Part shown: in pieces, positions 1 to 6,465 of the stretch
Layout: each line of letters starts with the position of its first letter
Position numbering within the stretch: position 1 is the first letter of the stretch
Source of the DNA: Deltaproteobacteria bacterium
GTDB lineage: Bacteria; Desulfobacterota_E; Deferrimicrobia; Deferrimicrobiales; Deferrimicrobiaceae
Assembly (NCBI GenBank): GCA_023488945.1
Contig: JAMDBZ010000042.1
Coordinates: 5,754 to 15,789, forward strand
Length of the DNA: 10,036 nucleotides
Direction: 5' to 3'
Position numbers and translations under genes: made by a program
The notes under the pieces: model-generated
The model's input: the letters and a program-made list of their open reading frames with translations, nothing else
Told to the model about the DNA's origin: nothing
Databases searched by the model: none

Positions 1-694
1 CCAGCTCGTCATGCGCTTTCTTAAGCGCTTCCGCGGCTTGCTTCCGTTCCGCAAGATCATGACCCACGCTGTTGATGACGAGTCCCAGGCCCAGGACAAA
101 AAATGCAATGGCCGTGTTGAGCGCCATCGGGATTGTCGTCCCGCCGTAAAGTAACGGCGCCCCATAAACATAACCTAAAGAGAAAGCCAAACCGATCAAG
201 GTTGTTACGCCGGCCAGCGTCCTTTCCGCAAGACCCGCGATCCAATGCGTTTTCGAACAGGAGGCGAGAAAAAGCGCAACGCTTGCAACCAGGAAATTGA
301 GGGCGGTCGGAAGAGCCATCCGGCCCACGGGAACAAGACCGAGCTTCTCGCCCGGAACCTGAAAAATCCATTGGTCAACGTCCAAGTTCATGTTTGTGTG
401 GAACTCCGCGAATCGTACCAGGGCAAGGATGAGGATCAACGCAGCGCCGAGCCTCGATAATTTAAGGCCCCACTTTCTCTCCGTTACGAGCGTACAAAGC
501 GATATGCCAAGTACGATGAAGGAGAGCGCCGTATTCGGTGCCATCGGGATGTAATCCGGCCGCATGCCGGCGAGGATTCTCCATTCCATCAGCCAACCCG
601 CGATGGCGGCCATCCCGAATCCCGCCGCAATGAAGCCACAAGCTTGCGAAAAGAACCGGAAAGAGATGAGAGAAGGACTGGATCGAGCGGGCAT
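1..694 (-). CDS. Membrane sensor protein, N-terminal part (3' end beyond window)
   Basis: The reading frame starts at an ATG at 694-692 behind a GGGAG Shine-Dalgarno and stays open for 231 codons to the left edge. The protein has about six hydrophobic helices (residues about 17-36, 55-72, 80-97, 128-146, 152-178, 190-208). A charged, Ala/Lys/Glu-rich helix follows from about 212 (HDLAERKQAAEALKKAHDEL) and looks like a cytoplasmic linker or coiled coil. The membrane part holds three internal repeats around MAPNTALSFIVLGISL (51), MALPTALNFLVASVAL (126) and MALNTAIAFFVLGLGL (190). Such an N-terminal region leading into a coiled coil is usual for sensor kinases or diguanylate cyclases. The output domain lies outside the window, so kinase, GGDEF or other output is undecided. 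GC is about 54%, below the 62-67% of neighbouring genes. The frame is certain from continuous hydrophobic coding sense; the function is inferred. Confidence 0.8.
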   Translation of the reverse strand, partial: MPARSSPSLISFRFFSQACGFIAAGFGMAAIAGWLMEWRILAGMRPDYIPMAPNTALSFIVLGISLCTLVTERKWGLKLSRLGAALILILALVRFAEFHTNMNLDVDQWIFQVPGEKLGLVPVGRMALPTALNFLVASVALFLASCSKTHWIAGLAERTLAGVTTLIGLAFSLGYVYGAPLLYGGTTIPMALNTAIAFFVLGLGLVINSVGHDLAERKQAAEALKKAHDEL

Positions 695-1010
695 AGGGAA
701 CTCCCGGATGCTGACACCCTGGAATCCGAAATGATCCGTTTCGAAGACCGGCTCCCCAGCCATCTCCAAGTGCCGGTCCCCCGCCTCCGGGGTATTGTGC
801 CATATCCCTGGCGGCAAACAAATCCACTTTGAAATTCCATCGAGCCAAGGCGGTGCGCGGGAAGGTGCGCGCAAGCCCTCGCCCGCCAGTGCCTCCCCCG
901 GATGGGCCGGGCATGACCCGGACGCCTTGCGCTCGCGCGGCATCGGCATGCGCGTCATCGGACCCCGCGAGGGGAAATCCGCCCCGGCCGCGCCTCCCGG
1001 GCGGATGCAA
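695..1010. other. Intergenic gap without a supported gene
   Basis: This stretch lies between the end of the HD-GYP gene and the start of the left-hand sensor gene. The part next to the HD-GYP gene (about 841-1010) is very GC-rich, about 75-78%. Bases about 795-840 are about 50% GC, as expected near a promoter for the sensor gene. Short open frames cross it on both strands, but none has a plausible ribosome binding site plus coherent protein sense. An imperfect inverted repeat, CGAAA-N7-TTTCG, lies at 727-743 in the leader of the sensor gene and could be an operator or small hairpin. I see no tRNA, riboswitch or convincing terminator here. Confidence 0.6.
794..821 (-). promoter_or_regulatory. 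Weak candidate sigma-70 promoter for the sensor gene at 694
   Basis: On the minus strand TTGTTT (821-816) is followed after 16 bases by CACAAT (799-794). These match the -35 and -10 consensus in 3 and 4 of 6 positions. The pair lies in the only AT-richer part of the gap, about 100 bases upstream of the ATG. The match is weak and the call rests mainly on position. Confidence 0.25.
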
Positions 1011-2294
1011 TCACCCCGCGCCGGGGCCGACGGGTCCCGGGCACAACAGCTTCCTGTAGTCGCCGGCGTAGATCTCCTGCGCGGCCGCACGGGCCCTGTC
1101 GATTTCCGCGTAGTCGCCCATCAGGACCTTCACGACGTTTTCATCCAGCGCTCCATGCTTCACCATGTTGAGAAGGATCGGGACGGTTTCTTCGCGCCCC
1201 GTGCCGCGCCGGTAGGGACGATTCTCCGTCACGGCCGTGAACACATCCGCGACGCACATGATCCGGGATCCGAGGGTGAGCTCTTCCCTCTTCAGGTGAA
1301 AGGGGTAGCCGTCCCCGTCGAGGCGCTCGTGATGGAATGCCGCCCACTGGGTGACTTCCTCGAATCCCCCGATCGTGGACAGGATCTGGTGCGTAAAGTA
1401 CGTGTGCGCGCGGATCACGTCGAATTCGTCCGGGTCGAGCTTCGCCGGCTTGTCGAGAATGGCGTTCGGCACCGCGACCTTCCCGAGATCGTGGAGAAAC
1501 CCCGCGACCAGCATCAGGCGGCATTCCTTTTCGGAAAAGAACATCCTCCCGGCCAGTTCCCGGGCCGCCGTGGCGACGCCGACCGAATGGGTCGCGGTGA
1601 AGGGGCTGCGAAAATCCACGATCCGGCTGAAGATCATCCCGATCTGCTCCAGCTCCCCGAGCCGCAGCGCCACGCGGGGCCACGAGATCATGTCCAGCAG
1701 CACCCGATAGATCCGGGGGGAGGTCAGGTCCAGCCAGAAAGACTCCTGGCGGGCCAGCTCCTGGAAACAGGCCGCGAGGTCCGGGGCGAACCGTTTCCCT
1801 TCCCGCCGCGCGATCTCGTCCCGGATCGATTTGACCTGTCCGAGAACCCCCGCGTCTCTCCGCAGAAACCTGTCGACAGAGTCGCCCAGGTGGATCGCAT
1901 TGCAGGACAGGCGGACATCCGCGCCGGCGCCCTTCCACCCCTCTTCGTCGGACCACGAACAATGGTGGAAACGGACGATCTCCGCCGCCTTGGCGAACAG
2001 GTGGAACCGCCGGAGGAGGTCGGCCCCGAGCTCCATGTGGCTCCCTTGCTCCTCGATCTCGACCGTCATCGTCTCGATCTTCTCCTCCACGGAGAGCACC
2101 CCGATGTCGTGCAACACCGCGGCGTACATCAATTCGGCCTGTTCAGAGGGGTCGTACCCGATCGCCTGCGCGAGCCGCAGCGCGACGTAGGCGACCCGTT
2201 GCTGGTGATCGACGGCGCAGGGATGAACGAGGTCCAGGGAATCCGAGAGCGAAAGGACCAGGTTGTCGAGCAGAACGACGGGATCGCGGATCAT
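1011..2294 (-). CDS. Tandem HD-domain protein with C-terminal HD-GYP cyclic-di-GMP phosphodiesterase domain
   Basis: This 427-residue, apparently soluble protein starts at ATG 2294, preceded by purine-rich GAGGAGG and AAGGA. The C-terminal half (about 225-415) is a complete HD-GYP domain: H236, the HDLGK motif at 268-272, an intact HHE-x2-DGDGYP signature at 321-331 and the ADVFTAVTENRPYR region at 349-362. Such domains hydrolyse cyclic di-GMP to pGpG or GMP using two or three metals, and lower cyclic-di-GMP favours motility over biofilm. The N-terminal half (about 15-150) is a second HD domain with H30 and HDIG at 62-65. Its equivalent of the GYP stretch, at 110-124, is degenerate (HHCSWSDEEGW), so it is probably regulatory. 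There is no receiver domain. The gene follows the hybrid histidine kinase by 99 bases on the same strand, suggesting common expression and a signalling link. HD-GYP identity is firm; activity and partner are inferred. Confidence 0.9.
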   Translation of the reverse strand: MIRDPVVLLDNLVLSLSDSLDLVHPCAVDHQQRVAYVALRLAQAIGYDPSEQAELMYAAVLHDIGVLSVEEKIETMTVEIEEQGSHMELGADLLRRFHLFAKAAEIVRFHHCSWSDEEGWKGAGADVRLSCNAIHLGDSVDRFLRRDAGVLGQVKSIRDEIARREGKRFAPDLAACFQELARQESFWLDLTSPRIYRVLLDMISWPRVALRLGELEQIGMIFSRIVDFRSPFTATHSVGVATAARELAGRMFFSEKECRLMLVAGFLHDLGKVAVPNAILDKPAKLDPDEFDVIRAHTYFTHQILSTIGGFEEVTQWAAFHHERLDGDGYPFHLKREELTLGSRIMCVADVFTAVTENRPYRRGTGREETVPILLNMVKHGALDENVVKVLMGDYAEIDRARAAAQEIYAGDYRKLLCPGPVGPGAG

Positions 2295-2381
2295 GGGCTT
2301 CCTTGCCTCCTCTCCGGATTGAGCGCCGGCCTCTGCGATTCCGGCCGGCGGCGACGCGACGCATCTTGGCGCGAGGACACG

Positions 2382-2409
2382 AAAAAAACCGCTTCAGGCG
2401 CCATCGGTT
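2382..2409 (-). terminator. Possible weak intrinsic terminator or attenuator at the end of the kinase gene
   Basis: On the minus strand AACCG (2409-2405) can pair with CGGTT (2391-2387) around a 13-base loop that includes the kinase stop codon. The run of seven T (2388-2382) overlaps the 3' arm. The stem is short, so partial read-through into the HD-GYP gene is as likely as termination. Confidence 0.3.
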
Positions 2410-5093
2410 CCCTCGTCGTTCCTGTCCAGGATCTCTCGCACCTTCCGCGCCAGGGCCGTGGGGCCGAATGGCTTCGAAAGGACGGGGACCCCCGGAATCA
2501 GGACGAAGGACTCGTGGACGGTGTCCGCCGAATAGCCGCTCATGAAGATCACCTTCGCCTTCGGGTCCAGCGTCCGGATCGTTTCGAGAACCTCCTTTCC
2601 CCCCATCCGTGGCATCACGACGTCCAGCAAGGTCAGCGCGATCCCGTCGTTCCGCCGGAACAGGCCCACGGCTTCCTCTCCGTTGCGGGCCGCCAGGACC
2701 CTGTAGCCGGATTCCCTCAAGGTCCGCTCGGCCAGCTTGCGGACCGACTCGTCGTCCTCCGCCAGCAGGACCGTCTCGTTTCCGCCGCGCACCGCCGTTC
2801 GATCCGGCGCCGCCTTCGCGTCCGGCCTCGCTTCGACGGCCGGGAGGTGGATCCTGAAGATCGTCCCCTTTCCCGGCTCGCTGGAGAGGTGGATGAAGCC
2901 GTCGTGCTGCTTGACGATCCCGTAGACGACCGAAAGGCCCAGGCCCGTCCCCTTCTCCGGCCTCTTCGTGGTGAAAAACGGCTCGAAGACCCGCTCCCGG
3001 GTCCGCTCGTCCATGCCGATGCCGGTGTCGGAGACGGCGAGCAGGACATACCGCCCCCTCTTCATGTATGGATAGGCGCCGACGTATTCCTCGTCGATCT
3101 CCATGACGCCGGTCTCGATCACGAGTCTTCCGCCGTCGGGCATGGCGTCCCGGGCGTTGAGGCACAGGTTCATGAGGACCTGCTCCATCTGCCCCGGATC
3201 GGCGAAGACGGAAGGGATGTCCTCACGCAGGGACGTCTCGACCACGATGTGCTCCCCGATCACCTTCCTCAGGAGCTTCAACAGGTCGTTGACGACGCCG
3301 TTCAGGCTCAGGTTGACCGGCTCGATCACCTGGCGGCGGGCGAAGGCCAGGAGCTGGCGCGTCAGCGTGGAGGCCCGCTCCGCGGAGCGTATCATCTCGT
3401 CCAGGTCGGCCAGCGCCTTCGGGTCTCCGGCGAGCCGGAGCCTGAGGATCTCGCCGAATCCCAGCACGCCGGTCAGTGCGTTGTTGAAATCGTGGGCGAT
3501 CCCCCCCGCCAGCGTCCCCACCGACTCCATCCGCTGGGCCGTCCTGACCTGCTTTTCCAGGGAAACGAGCCGGGTGACGTCCCGCTTGGCGGCGAGGTAG
3601 TTGATGATCCGGCCCGTGCCGTCGCGGACCGGGGAGATGGTGGCGTCCTCCTCGAAAAGCTCGCCGTTTTTCTTCCTGTTGACGATGCGCCCCGTCCACA
3701 CCTCGCCCCTTGAGAGCGTGTCCCAGATCTCCCGGTAGAACGCCTCGTCGTGCTTGCCGCTTTTCAGGAACCGGGGGTTCCTGCCGACCGCTTCATCCCG
3801 CGTGTAGCCGGTGACCCGTTCGAAGGCGGGATTGACGTAGCGGATCGTCCCGTCGACCCCGGTGATCATGATCGTCTCGTCGGCCTGCTCGACGGCCATC
3901 GCAAGGCGGATCCGGCTCTCCTCCGACCCTCGGCGCTCCGTGACGTCCAATGCGAGGCCGTCGATATAAAGCAGCCTGGCCCGCCCGCCGTAAACGAGTT
4001 GGCGCCTGTCGGTGAGCCAGCGGTAGCTCCCGTCCCTGTGCCGGATCCTGTACTCCAGGCGCAAGACCTTCTTCCCCGTGCGCACCGCTTCCCGCAAAGT
4101 GTCCCTGACCGTGCCCAGGTCATCCGGGTGGATCAGCTCATTCCAGCGGATGGCCTTGCCCAGGATCTCCGCGGCCGTGAAGCCCGTGACCGATTCGACC
4201 TCGGCACCGATGAACGACACCGACCAGTCCGGGTGTCCCCGGTAGACGATCCCCGGGATGTTGTTCATCAGGGAGAACATCCGGCCGGCCAGTTCCCTCT
4301 GGTCCCGGAACATCCGCTCGTGATGGATGGCGATCGCGACCTGGCGCGCGATCGCCTCCGCCGTCGCGATCTCGTCGGAGGTCCAGGCGTGGGGCCCGGG
4401 AAAGCCCAGGACGAGGGCCCCGAGGAGGCCGTCCTGCCGGCACAAAGGCACCCCCAAGTAGGCGCCCAGGGAGCTCCGCCCCGGAGAATCGCATTGAGAG
4501 AGGTGCCGGGGATCGTTCCGCGCGTCGTCGACCGCCACGTTCCCACGCTCCCCGAAAATCGCCCGGAAATCCGGAAGCCCCTGAAAGAGGGGAGAAGAAG
4601 AACCGGGAGGCGGGAAGCCCGGTTCGGCATGCTCGATCCCCCTGTCGGGGTTGCCGAAGACCCGGATCAGGCAGAAGGGTGTTCTGAGCAGCCCGCACAG
4701 GTCGCGCGCCGCTTCCCGGAGCACCGCGTCGATCTCCGCATCCTGCAGCACGGAGGTGCCGATCCTGCCGATCAACTCCAGCCGTTCGGAATAGAACCGG
4801 GATCGCCTTTCTGCGGCCTCCCTCGTTTGAAGCCGTTCGGCGTGCGACTTGAGCTCCATTTCCTGCTTCAAGACGGTCCGGGAAAGAAGCGCCCGCTCCG
4901 ACAGTCGCCTCCCCACGTCCCGGATCACGAATACGTAGAGGAGCGGCACGCTGAGGACCGAAAGCAGCAAGGTGTCGATCAGGTTCTTCAGGATGCCTTC
5001 GGGCAGACCGGTATGGGTCAGGATGACCATCACGAGAAATTCGACCAGGGCCACGATACCCAACACTTTCAGGAACAGTTCGCGTTGATTCAC
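2394..5093 (-). CDS. Membrane-bound GAF/PAS hybrid sensor histidine kinase with C-terminal receiver
   Basis: I chose GTG 5093 as start (899 residues) because a G-rich Shine-Dalgarno lies 6 bases upstream. An in-frame ATG at 5159 would add 22 Gly/Arg-rich residues and lacks a well-spaced ribosome binding site. Domain order is two TM helices (about 7-28 and 38-57), a coiled coil (about 58-105), GAF (about 110-262), PAS (about 275-387), a second PAS (about 395-507), HisKA, HATPase and receiver. Catalytic marks are the phospho-accepting His534 in GGIAHDFNN, N-box Asn646, G1 box DTGIGM (from 689) and G2 box GTGLGL (from 715). The receiver (about 772-890) has an acidic pocket at 779-781, phospho-acceptor Asp824, Ser852 and Lys874, so it appears functional. 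The second PAS carries GRNPRFLKSGKH, like NifL-type or LOV-like PAS folds, but has no LOV cysteine. The signal is unknown. The HD-GYP gene follows directly. No separate response regulator or Hpt protein is visible. Confidence 0.92.
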   Translation of the reverse strand: MNQRELFLKVLGIVALVEFLVMVILTHTGLPEGILKNLIDTLLLSVLSVPLLYVFVIRDVGRRLSERALLSRTVLKQEMELKSHAERLQTREAAERRSRFYSERLELIGRIGTSVLQDAEIDAVLREAARDLCGLLRTPFCLIRVFGNPDRGIEHAEPGFPPPGSSSPLFQGLPDFRAIFGERGNVAVDDARNDPRHLSQCDSPGRSSLGAYLGVPLCRQDGLLGALVLGFPGPHAWTSDEIATAEAIARQVAIAIHHERMFRDQRELAGRMFSLMNNIPGIVYRGHPDWSVSFIGAEVESVTGFTAAEILGKAIRWNELIHPDDLGTVRDTLREAVRTGKKVLRLEYRIRHRDGSYRWLTDRRQLVYGGRARLLYIDGLALDVTERRGSEESRIRLAMAVEQADETIMITGVDGTIRYVNPAFERVTGYTRDEAVGRNPRFLKSGKHDEAFYREIWDTLSRGEVWTGRIVNRKKNGELFEEDATISPVRDGTGRIINYLAAKRDVTRLVSLEKQVRTAQRMESVGTLAGGIAHDFNNALTGVLGFGEILRLRLAGDPKALADLDEMIRSAERASTLTRQLLAFARRQVIEPVNLSLNGVVNDLLKLLRKVIGEHIVVETSLREDIPSVFADPGQMEQVLMNLCLNARDAMPDGGRLVIETGVMEIDEEYVGAYPYMKRGRYVLLAVSDTGIGMDERTRERVFEPFFTTKRPEKGTGLGLSVVYGIVKQHDGFIHLSSEPGKGTIFRIHLPAVEARPDAKAAPDRTAVRGGNETVLLAEDDESVRKLAERTLRESGYRVLAARNGEEAVGLFRRNDGIALTLLDVVMPRMGGKEVLETIRTLDPKAKVIFMSGYSADTVHESFVLIPGVPVLSKPFGPTALARKVREILDRNDEGTDGA

Positions 5094-5099
5094 GTGCGT

Positions 5100-5110
5100 C
5101 CCCCCCCCCC
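5100..5110 (-). repeat. Homopolymeric G tract (11 G) before the kinase start
   Basis: Eleven consecutive C on the plus strand read as G11 on the coding strand and end six bases before the GTG start. The tract occupies the Shine-Dalgarno position. A change of length by slippage would change ribosome-binding spacing, or the frame if translation began at the upstream ATG 5159. It may also be a sequencing length error. Confidence 0.75.
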
Positions 5111-5218
5111 GACTCCCCGGACCGAGAGCCACCCCCCAAAAACGGCTCCGGGACCCCATACCCCTGCCTATTCGGCAAATCGGCCGGCAATCTTCATGGA
5201 CTCACGTGAACGGATTCG

Positions 5219-5241
5219 AAAAAGTGCGGGGCCCTCCCCGC
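5219..5241 (-). terminator. Intrinsic terminator downstream of the sulfur-enzyme operon
   Basis: On the minus strand GCGGGG (5241-5236), loop AGGG and CCCCGC (5231-5226) form a perfect six-base GC stem. After two bases a run of five T follows (5223-5219). It lies about 80 bases past the cysteine desulfurase stop and upstream of the kinase gene, separating the two transcription units. Confidence 0.75.
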
Positions 5242-5319
5242 GGGACGAGCCACGCCCGGGAGCCGCTGCCGCGTCGGGCGGGAAAAGGCTTCGAGATGTT
5301 CCGGGATATCAGGCGTCAA

Positions 5320-6435
5320 TCAGAGGGATTTCAACAGTCCCAGGACCTCCTCCAGTTCCTCCCACGACGTCGCCCGGCCCAGGCTGAACCGGACGGCGCC
5401 CATCCCCTCCTCCGGCGGAACGCCCATGGCGGCCAGGACGGGGGAAAGCGACACGGAGCCGGCGTGGCACGCCGAGCCGGTGGAGGCGGCGACGCTTGGC
5501 ATCGCCGCCAGAATCTCCGCGCCGACCCGGCCGACGAAATTGACGTTGAGCGTGTTCGGCAACCTCTCCGTCGGGTGGCCGTTCGGCGTGATGCCGTCGC
5601 CGAAGATCTCCGTCAGCCCATCCCAGAAGCGGTCGCGCAACGCCTTGACGCGCGGCATCCCGATCCTGTTCCGGGCCGCGTGGCAAGCCGCCCCGAGCGC
5701 CACAGCCAGGAGGACGTTCTCGGTCCCCGCCCGGCGCCCCCCCTCGTGCCCTGCGCCGTGGACGAACGGCTCGATCCGCGTCCCTTCCCGGATGTAGAGC
5801 GCGCCGATCCCCTTCGGGGCGTACACCTTGTGCCCCGCCACCGAAAGGAGATCCACCCCCAGTTCCTCCACGTCGGTCTCGATCTTCCCCACCGTCTGTG
5901 CCGCGTCGGTGTGGAACGGAATGCCGGCCTCCCGGGTGATGGCGGCGATTTCGGGGATGGGCTCGACCGTTCCCACCTCGTTGTTGGCGTGCATCACCGT
6001 GACGAGGATCGTCCGCGGCGTGATCGCCTTCCGGACGTCGTCGGGATCGACCGCTCCGAACCGGTCGACCGGCAGGACCGTGACCTTCGCGCCGAGCTTC
6101 TCGAGAAAGCGGCACGGATTGATCGTCGCGGGGTGCTCCACCGCCGTCGTGATGATATGGTCACCCCGGTCCCGGTTCGCGAAGAAGATCCCCTTGATCG
6201 CGTGGTTGTTCGACTCGCTGCCCCCGCTGGTAAAGACGATCTCGGTAGGATCGCACCCCAGGATCCCCGCCACCTGCCCCCGCGCTTTCTCCACCGCGTC
6301 CTTCGCAGGAACGCCGGCCCAGTGGAGGCTCGACGGATTCCCGTAATGGTTGGTCAGAAACGGCCGCATCGCCTCGACGGCTTCCGCGGCAATCGGCGTG
6401 CTCGCGTTGTAATCGAGATAGATCCGGCGGCTCAC
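5320..6435 (-). CDS. Cysteine desulfurase (NifS/IscS-like, PLP-dependent)
   Basis: This 371-residue protein should remove sulfur from L-cysteine, giving alanine and an enzyme persulfide used for Fe-S clusters, thiolated tRNA or cofactors. It is a fold-type I aminotransferase-class V enzyme. It begins with the typical YLDYNASTP (6-14), has His101 stacking on PLP, Asp177 and Gln180 of HTDAAQ, Schiff-base Lys203 in AGHK, the GRRAGTEN motif (233-240), catalytic Cys323 in STGSACHAG, and substrate-binding Arg349 in VRFSLGR. Length is usual for NifS-type enzymes. Two variants stand out: GAGHE replaces the usual GGGQE, and the cysteine loop reads SACHAG, so this may be a subgroup distinct from housekeeping IscS, which carries SACTS-like loops. 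The start is GTG, with AAGGAGGGG about 10 bases upstream; the ATG in between stops after three codons. It follows the cystathionine-family gene by 30 bases, and no IscU or NifU scaffold gene is adjacent. A selenocysteine lyase role cannot be excluded. Confidence 0.92.
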   Translation of the reverse strand: MSRRIYLDYNASTPIAAEAVEAMRPFLTNHYGNPSSLHWAGVPAKDAVEKARGQVAGILGCDPTEIVFTSGGSESNNHAIKGIFFANRDRGDHIITTAVEHPATINPCRFLEKLGAKVTVLPVDRFGAVDPDDVRKAITPRTILVTVMHANNEVGTVEPIPEIAAITREAGIPFHTDAAQTVGKIETDVEELGVDLLSVAGHKVYAPKGIGALYIREGTRIEPFVHGAGHEGGRRAGTENVLLAVALGAACHAARNRIGMPRVKALRDRFWDGLTEIFGDGITPNGHPTERLPNTLNVNFVGRVGAEILAAMPSVAASTGSACHAGSVSLSPVLAAMGVPPEEGMGAVRFSLGRATSWEELEEVLGLLKSL

Positions 6436-6465
6436 GGGCTCATCCCCTCCTTCGAAAAAGAATAA

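Noticed and set aside
797..802. TGGCAC on the minus strand as a sigma-54 -24 element
   Set aside because: The expected TTGC-type -12 element at the fixed spacing is absent; the sequence there is CCCGG.
963..974. CCCC-N4-GGGG hairpin as terminator of the HD-GYP gene
   Set aside because: The stem is four bases and no T run follows on the minus strand.
462..1010. Minus-strand open frame across the gap and into the sensor gene
   Set aside because: The adjacent frame starting at 694 encodes a coherent multi-helix membrane protein, while this frame gives no recognisable protein and crosses a GC-extreme non-coding stretch.
795..3713. Plus-strand open frame of 972 codons opposite the HD-GYP and kinase genes
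   Set aside because: It is antisense to two clearly recognised genes, has Arg/Asp/Pro/Gly-rich low-sense protein and arises from the high-GC codon pattern of the minus strand.
5091..5208. Two CACGTG palindromes (5091-5096 and 5203-5208) flanking the kinase leader as operators
   Set aside because: Two six-base palindromes in this GC-rich sequence can occur by chance; one overlaps the start codon itself and there is no further shared flank.
3750..6465. Two long plus-strand open frames (3750-5387 and 5206-6465)
   Set aside because: They are antisense to the kinase and cysteine desulfurase genes and show no domain, motif or ribosome binding site of their own.
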